Shown piece by piece: positions 57,280 through 64,000 of a stretch of DNA of 64,000 bases. The DNA comes from Prostheceraeus crozeri. Taxonomy: Eukaryota > Platyhelminthes > Polycladida > Euryleptidae. A model generated the notes under the pieces. The model was given only the letters and a program-made list of their open reading frames with translations. It was not told the DNA's origin and searched no databases. The stretch covers positions 310,001 through 374,000 of the forward strand of contig CAJQUW010003400.1 in the NCBI GenBank assembly GCA_907163375.1, read 5' to 3'. The position numbers were made by a program, and so were the translations under genes. How positions within the stretch are numbered: position 1 is the first letter of the stretch; every line of letters starts with the position of its first letter.

Positions 57280-58250
57280 GGCCATCAAAGGCTACAGGCC
57301 GGGACGGCGGTCGGTTCCATCTATCTTCTGATGTAGACATCAATTCAAATTTGAATATTGAGAGCAAATATTTCCCTTGTGTCCTAATGTCAGAGACCTG
57401 CACTTCGAAAGTCATCTTCAGCATCATGAATCAATCTACGTTCTTTTATCCATTGAATTTTTCATCTCCCGTTAGTGTCTGGCAGCAGAACAGTTGATAA
57501 AAGCCGCCGTTCGTAAAGACAATAGCACCGTAAGCCGTGTCCCAACCGATACGAAAGGAAATTCGTTCTTTCGGAGAAATTGACTGAGATGCGTCATGCG
57601 GACTCCTGGTGAGTCAGATGGATTTGTTTGTCATCTGCGGGAGATTCGGCTCAATATTATGCCTCTGTGCAATGATGTGTGAGGCGAAATGATAATCCCG
57701 GCCGACGATGAAGGTTTATCACGTCAGTCATGGACAACGAAGTAAGATGCCGCCAGCAACAAATAAAGGTGAAAGAGGAAATTTCATACACGGTCTGACG
57801 GTTGGTTGCATCTGATATTTGAAATTCGAATGCCAAAATATCTTCGGTTTTTAGAGAGAGGAAGAGGAGTGGTGCGAGAGAAAAGGATCCGCTGTCTCTA
57901 GCGCCTGCGCTTGCGCGTAGCAATCAAACAGTGAGATAATGTTTATCATGAATGCTCACGCATGTGTTAGGCAAAGATGTGCGAGAGAGAAGAGAGACTG
58001 AAGATTAGACAAATGTTTTTATCGTTGAGGCACGAATATAAGTCATCACGAAGAATTCATCATGTAAATGTACGAATTCAAACTTTCTTTATATTGTCAA
58101 TAATTAAAAGTGCGAATCCGCCGTACTATAGATGTAGATGGCCCATTGAAAAGAGCCTAGTCTCTAGAGCGAGCCGAGCCACACGCTGTAGCCGAGCCGG
58201 ACCGACGAGCCGCAGCAGTCTTGGGTAAAACATGGCTAGAATTTAACCGG
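57280..58250. other. GC-enriched region, possible promoter or non-coding exon
   Basis: GC and CpG content rise relative to both flanks, with 'gagccgagccacacgctgtagccgagccgg' (split here only for description) around 58170-58200 followed by 'cttgggtaaaac', a possible splice donor. Purine-rich 'gagagagaagagagac' lies at 57980. There is no convincing long frame. A host promoter or first exon is one reading; nothing confirms it. Confidence 0.25.
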
Positions 58251-58259
58251 GAAAGTCTA

Positions 58260-58785
58260 CTACTGGCTGGCCTACATGTAGTTCGCAAATGATAGTCGAT
58301 GGAACATTTACTGTATAGAAATAAATTATACATCAATATATTAATGAGGAAACATTCATTTGATTATATTTGCCACCTCAGTCTTGCTTGAATTTAGCAA
58401 CGGTAGTATTGCAATCTTCTGGATAGTCCAGTTTGCATGGATGCCGGCTAGGTTGCTGCATTTCCTGCTGCGCCTTGTATCCTGCCGAATTTTTAAGCTA
58501 CTTTTTATTTATCGCTTTTCCCAAAAATCATAGGCATCTGTTAAATAATTAAATTTTAAGAGCGACGTTTTTCACTACGCTCGCTAATCTTTGAGAAAAA
58601 GCGTTAAAATAATGGTCCTTGATAGGTTATGAAGAGCCCAGCCTACCATGCTGTTATAATGCAATCCATCAACATTAGTAAACTTCTAGGCCTATATACT
58701 GAGGTCAGGCAAATGGCGTAGATGTTGCTTATATGCTACTTATGATACCAACCAAGGTATGCAGCTATTGCCCATTTTATTGTGT
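58260..58785. other. No recognisable feature
   Basis: AT-rich spacer. Confidence 0.4.
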
Positions 58786-58794
58786 AATATCAAA

Positions 58795-59510
58795 CATAGA
58801 GCGAGTATATTAGGTAGAATAGCAACTCATCAGTAGACACATTAATTAGATCGCCAATGTGTATGCAGCTTCGATCTAATTAAATTAACTCGTGTTGAGA
58901 CCCAGAACCAAATGTGAGATATGCAAATTGTTACACTTTTGCAGAAATCTACACGGATTTGACTGATCATGATAGCAATATACAGAAGGAAGAATAGTAT
59001 TCTACAAATCCTCCGGGTCATGAGAATCTTGGAGAGGCAATATGTTTGTTAAATTAGCAATTCGATGAGTGGCTACTTTAATATACTTAATATAATAATT
59101 AATATATAGTCTTAAAAATGTGCGTATTTTCTTGAACGTGATCATACCACAAACTAGTGCTACCTGCCACTGAAAGAGCAAAATATCAGAATCAAAGACA
59201 ATTATCATAATTAACTTTAAAATACGCAAACGGGTCCCCAATATTATTCAGATTCAAGAATTGAGACAAATTTAGTGAATCATAAAATCATGGCGATGAA
59301 AATTGAATTAAAAACTTGAAATTTTAGTCAAGAAGAACCGCAATATCCTAACCTTTCCATGAAGACTAATTGCATTATGAAGCGGTTCATGAAAGTTCCT
59401 TGATAATCATCTCAATTAAGATGCCTGCTAGCAATATTTTATTCCTTTTGATATCTTATAAGTTTCACACTACTTATATAGAGGTTTCAAATCGCTAGTA
59501 CAAAAACACA
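58795..59510 (-). mobile_element. Family B hAT-like element, inverted truncated copy (B4)
   Basis: Starts 'catagagcgagtatattagg', a decayed family B right end in reverse, and follows the family through 'accaaatgtgagatatgcaaa' and the block shared with 6150-6360, up to 'cacactacttatatag' near 59483. The other terminus is missing. It lies 260 bp from copy B2 in opposite orientation. Confidence 0.65.
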
Positions 59511-59770
59511 GGAATAATGAACTATTGACAATAAGGGATTGACATGATGCATTGTTTGCATATTTATATTAGAGGAATTCCCTGAGGCCCGATATAGGCA
59601 AGAAAAAGTTATTACCGATTCATATATTTGTCAGTTATAGAACTTAGAACACATGTGTCTGAGAACGAACCAGGGCGTCTGCCGGATTGTTGTTGGTGAA
59701 TTGTTTCAAATCGATAGCTTAAGTCGGGTGGAAAGAAGAGAAGCTAAAAGACATAAGTCATGGTTTGCGG

Positions 59771-60502
59771 CATAGAGTAGGGATATATAGGTAGAATGTT
59801 TTTATATGAAAATATTCAGTTTTTTGCGGAAAGATCGTTCCCGTGGTCCAAAAAATTATTTGTGCAGTTATAAAAAGTCAAAACTTTGCCAATTTATATA
59901 CTACCGAGATGACTCTCCTATATAAGTAGCATGAAACAATTTGGATATCAAAAGGAATGAATACATGTATTTGCTAATAAGCATCCTAACTAAGCGGAAA
60001 TCAAGCTGATTATCAAGGGAATTTCATGCATTGTATTATAATGAAAGTCTTTATGAAAAAGTCGCGATATTATTTGAGCCTTCTTGGCTGAAATTTCAAA
60101 TTTTTCATTCAATTTTCACCGGCATGATTTTATAATTCGATCACTAAATCCATGTTTCATTTCTTAGATCTGAATAGTGATGTGGACCCATTTACATCTT
60201 TCAATGTTAATTGAAGTCATTGTCTTTGATTATGTGAATTGCTAATTTTTACAAACATTAAATCTCCAAGGCTGTCATGACACTGAGAATCTGTAAAATA
60301 CCATCATTCCTTCTGTATTACAATCATGATTATTCAATAACGTTGTAATTTCTGCATAACTGCAAAAATTTGCATATCTCACATTTGGTAACAATTATCA
60401 GCTATGTCCCCCTCGAGTTCATTTAATGAAATCGAAAGTGTTCACACATTGGGGATTTAATATATGCTGAATTGCTACTCTACCTAATATACCTACTCTA
60501 TG
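59771..60502 (+). mobile_element. Family B hAT-like element B2, complete
   Basis: A 732-bp element starting CATAGAGTAGGGATATATAG and ending CTACTCTATG, with a perfect 8-bp TSD gtttgcgg (59763-59770 and 60503-60510). Non-coding MITE-type derivative of a hAT transposon. It defines the family's ends. Confidence 0.88.
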
Positions 60503-60868
60503 GTTTGCGGCTTATTCTGTGTAGTGCGTACGGAGCTGTCATTGAAAAATGTGAGGGATTGTACTTGCATGCCTCTCGCTTATGGCTTCTCCGAGTGCCT
60601 CCCGGCATCATTGAATAGAAGCTGTCTTCATCGTTAACGGATAAACATTTGTAAAGCATTCATTAGATTAATTTTAGATAAAAAGAAAGAGTCATTACAT
60701 TTCAATTGTCAAAAAGAATAACTTTGTCAGGAAGCACGAGACTAATTCATCGATATTTATTGCGAGTTTATTCTTAAATGAATGCTATTGTTCTATGTCA
60801 ACAGTGTCCACTGCTAAATGCATGTCGTTGCATAATATCTCGCGCATTCATAATGCAGCTATTCTTTG

Positions 60869-61030
60869 ATGAAGAAAGTTTCTATGCTTAATGAGAGAAG
60901 TCTGCGTTATTCTTCGTCTTCCAATCGAAATTTCAGATCGAAGGAAGAAAATCAGAAAAGTCTATTGCTTAGCTTCCGGTTCGGAAAAAGAGAGCCCAAT
61001 AAATTCTCAAGCCGCAGTTTAAGCCTGAAA
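60869..61030 (+). CDS. Short frame with amidation and dibasic site (FRFGKR), speculative peptide exon
   Basis: From ATG 60869 the frame reads 'MKKVSMLNERSLRY', then a Ser/Asn/Arg-rich part, then 'KSLLLSFRFGKREP' and 'SLSLK', running into element B3 at 61031. Phe-Arg-Phe-Gly-Lys-Arg is the classic signature of an amidated peptide: Gly donates the amide and Lys-Arg is the convertase site. Without B3 the frame would end shortly after the target site. There is no signal peptide, a stop lies upstream, and a single hit of this short motif can arise by chance. A 3' exon of a precursor is possible but weakly supported. Confidence 0.15.
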
Positions 61031-62976
61031 CATAGAGTAGGGATATATAGGTAGAGTGTCGACTCAAAAAAGTATCTGTATACAGTGAAAATTTTTATAT
61101 CAAAAGATTCAGTTTTTTGCGGAGATTACGTTTCCATCGTCCAAAAAATTATTTGAGCACTTTTGGAACAATTCAAAATTTGCTAATTTGAATACTACCG
61201 AGACGACTCTCCTATATAAGTAGCATGAAGCAATTTGGATATCAAAAGGAATGAATATTTGCTAATAAGCAGTGGCGTCGCGTGCGCCCAGACCATAGGC
61301 CTTCAATCGGCATTGGAATAGCTACTATTTCTATACCAGACATTTTTTATGTTACAACATTAATTTTCATAAAAGTTGAATTTTTAATTACAATTTCACG
61401 AACATTTTTTAAGGCCAAGTGAATGTGCACATGAGAAGTGATTGCTCATGTCTCTTAACCGCTTACTCAAGGAACTGATTACTATATCCCCTCTTTGTCA
61501 AGACCACATTTTCTCGAGAAAAAAGGAGGCAAGGTCAACAGTTTCTTGCGTTTCTCATGGCCGGTCAGCAACTCACATGTTTGAAATTTTGATGCATTAA
61601 AATGTCTTGTGTATTTCTTATTTCTTTCTCTGTGAGTACTTTCAATTTTTGTATCAGGTGCTGGCCTACCTTGCTTGACGACTGTCATCTTTTCAGTATA
61701 TCCCCTTCGGACGAAAGCGTGGTTATGATCTTATCTGCAGCACTAAACATAGCGTCACATCAATCATGTAAAAACAAATGATGGAATTCTTGGGTTTTCG
61801 AGTCAGATGCATTACTCTGCATTCATTGGAGAACGCTCATTATCTGATCGCAGTCTTGTCTGAACGACAGCCATCTGCTACTGTTGACGTAGTGGCCTCT
61901 CTGACACAAAGCGAATCCAGGAACAATTGGGTTGCGCTTCCCTTACTATATTTAGATACCGCGCCTCGATCAAGAATCGCGTAGAATTTCATTGCAAAAA
62001 TTGTCGAAGGCAAAGCATCATGTCTATCAGAAAAGCCAATATTGGCGCGGGCGCGTGCGCTTACTGCCTCACACGCACACAACTCTCTTTCGCTCTGTCT
62101 GAATATCAATGCTCCGTCTGAACACGCGACCAGCTTTTGTGTCTAATTGTTCGAAGAAAACACCTGTGATTCGAGCACTTGCTGCAAAACTGTTCAATGA
62201 GGTTGAGCGTCTGACTTTGAGACGGAAAGTTGTGCACAGCTGTCACGAGAAGCAATTGAATTTAAATGAATGATGACACTTTTCATTTTTATAATTGTTG
62301 GAAAATTATTTTTTGAGGATGCGCCGAAGGCCTCGCAGGTACGGAGAAGACGCCACTGCTAATAAGCATCCTAACTAAGCGGAAATCAAGCTGATTATCA
62401 AGGGAATTTCATGCATTGTATTATAATGAAAGTCTTTATGAAAAAGTCGCGATATTATTTGAGCCTTCTTGGCTGAAATTTCAAATTTTTCATTCAATTT
62501 TCACCGGCATGATTTTATGATTCGATCACTAAATCCATGTTTCATTTCTTAGATCTGAATAGTGATGTGGACCCATTTACATCTTTCAATGTTAATTGAA
62601 GTCATTGTCTTTGATTATGTGAATTGCTCTGCTAGTGGCAGGTTGCCTGTGACATGATCACGCTTAAGAAAATATTCTTGAGGTTGAACATCAAAGTGAT
62701 AAGAACCCATTGAATTGATAATTTAACAAACATTAAATCTCCAAGGCTGTCATGACACTGAGAATCTGTAAAATACCATCATTCCTTCTGCATTACAATC
62801 ATGATTATTCAATTCCGTGTTAATTTCTTCAGAACTGCAAAAATTTGCATATCTCACATTTGGTGACAATACCACATGTATCTCCTTTGAGTTCATTTAA
62901 TAAGTTCGAAAGTGTATACACTTTGGGGATTCAATAAATGCGGAGTTACCACTCTACCTAATATACCTACTCTAAG
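61031..62976 (+). mobile_element. Family B hAT-like element B3, split by hAT element C
   Basis: Starts CATAGAGTAGGGATATATAG and ends CTACTCTAAG, with a perfect 8-bp TSD gcctgaaa (61023-61030 and 62977-62984). Without the insertion at 61270-62358 it is about 850 bp. The 3' 600 bp are very close to B2 and B1. Confidence 0.88.
61270..62358. mobile_element. hAT-type element C nested in B3
   Basis: A 1089-bp element with ends CAGTGGCGTC and its inverse GACGCCACTG, and a perfect 8-bp TSD ctaataag (61262-61269 and 62359-62366). CAGTG ends with 8-bp TSD are typical hAT. It holds only short open frames (for example minus strand 61688-61482 and 62109-61840) that I cannot match to transposase, so it is probably a deletion derivative. 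It is younger than B3. Confidence 0.88.
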
Positions 62977-62989
62977 GCCTGAAATCAGT

Positions 62990-64000
62990 TTGAGTCTTAG
63001 CAGAGATGTAAGCAGGTGTAAATTTCATAGTCCCCTACAAGCCAGTAAAACCTCGACATATCAGTGCTTTTTCCTCAGTTTGAATATATTCAGCTGATTC
63101 AATATATATATTATTAGTCAGAGGAAGCAGGTGAAAAATATTTGGTGAAGAAGAAAAATGGAAAAGAGAAGGAGAGTGAAAGCGCATAGTCAGCGGTGGG
63201 CAACGCGTGGACCGCGTACATTATGAGAATCGATGACGTAAAAAAGACTGACTCCGACTTCGAACTTTGGGAGGTGCATCTAAGGGTGAGGGATCCTCTT
63301 TAGAATTCCTCATTAATTAACAACAAAATGAGCAATATGATGGCACAAAAAAACAAAAATTCACGTTCTAATGATCAAACCATGCTCCTTTCGCAATGAA
63401 TATTTTCTCGTATAAGCGCTAAATGGTCATCACCTGCGAGAGTTTATGCTAGGTTACATAGCATTCGATGCCCTGCTGAGCATGTTTCTCAACGTAATAA
63501 ACCACGCCTCAATGAACTTAGAAAGGGAGTATATTAATTAGACTTTAACTACGAATGGAGGAATCCAACCGAAAGGTTTTGACAGGCCAACATTTTTTTC
63601 AAATATTCTTGCTGAATTTCATTTGTATACTGCTACACCAATATGCATTTCGCATACTCGATTGACATTACCACACGGCTACCACTTGTGCAGCCCATGC
63701 ACGGTTTTTGAAAGCCGTAAATGTTTGGGTGACATCTGTGCACGTATGTACATGTAGCATGATCAATAATTGTAGCAAAATCAATTATATCTTGTGCAGC
63801 TGTCAGGCGGATAGTTGCACTGTACTTGCAGACCGTTTTGTTTTTCGATGAAATAAGGTAATGACGGTCAAATCACCAATATAGTCAAATGACCGTTTAA
63901 TTACACAAAAGAAAGTCTTCCATGATTTGTTAAAGGCATATTTGCTCTTCAATGCTCTCAAGAATTGTAGAAAGTAAATTAACATTCCTTAAGATTGTAC
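62990..64000. other. No recognisable feature
   Basis: AT-rich DNA to the end of the window, with only short open frames. Confidence 0.4.

Noticed and set aside
1..64000. CRISPR arrays, rRNA, bacterial operons
   Set aside because: No regularly spaced direct repeats, no rRNA signatures, and the transposon content is clearly eukaryotic.

Overview
This window looks like eukaryotic, AT-rich, gene-poor DNA from a marine invertebrate. Scattered 'taggccta' words and the mix of transposon families (CR1-like LINEs, hAT, mariner/Tc1, gypsy, RT-type retroelements) fit an echinoderm or related deuterostome, but I infer this only from sequence texture. I see no bacterial operons, rRNA, CRISPR or confident complete host gene. 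Most coding similarity is decayed transposon sequence, much of it nested. Several layers can be ordered by matching target-site duplications (TSDs).

Layout. 1-2.1 kb: AT-rich, with a diverged tandem repeat and a ribozyme-like hairpin. 2.1-4.3 kb: CR1-like reverse transcriptase (RT) remnant split by a short hAT element (family A). 6-11.3 kb: a second family A copy, and two copies of another hAT-like family (B), one split by an RT-less LINE with intact ORF1. 12.2-12.9 kb: a possible membrane-protein exon and a retroelement 3' end. 15-19.6 kb: two mariner elements, one inside a LINE. 20.8-21.3 kb: an inverted pair of about 190-bp units, each with a hammerhead ribozyme fold (retrozyme-like). 21.4-24.1 kb: five copies of a near-palindromic 16-mer, an unusual transposase remnant, and an inverted family A copy. 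25.4-27.1 kb: terminal-inverted-repeat element. 27.3-29.9 kb: a zinc-finger hAT transposase pseudogene with an intron. 30-43.5 kb: almost featureless, with two degenerate ribozyme-like motifs. 43.5-47.5 kb: gypsy LTR element split by a foldable insertion and by a LINE with an open RT frame. 48.3-50.2 kb: retroelement with a restriction-like endonuclease tail, split by a DNA element. 51.8-53.1 kb: Tc1 transposase, interrupted. 54.7-56.2 kb: another LINE. 58.8-63 kb: three more family B copies, one holding a further hAT element (C).

The most interesting locus is 20813-21254. Two hammerhead ribozymes lie head to head inside one segment flanked by a perfect 12-bp direct repeat. Their stem I helices show a compensatory base change. 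One core is intact and the other carries a mutation expected to kill catalysis. The second most interesting is 21.8-24.1 kb, where a repeated 16-mer surrounds a transposase fragment I cannot place in a superfamily.
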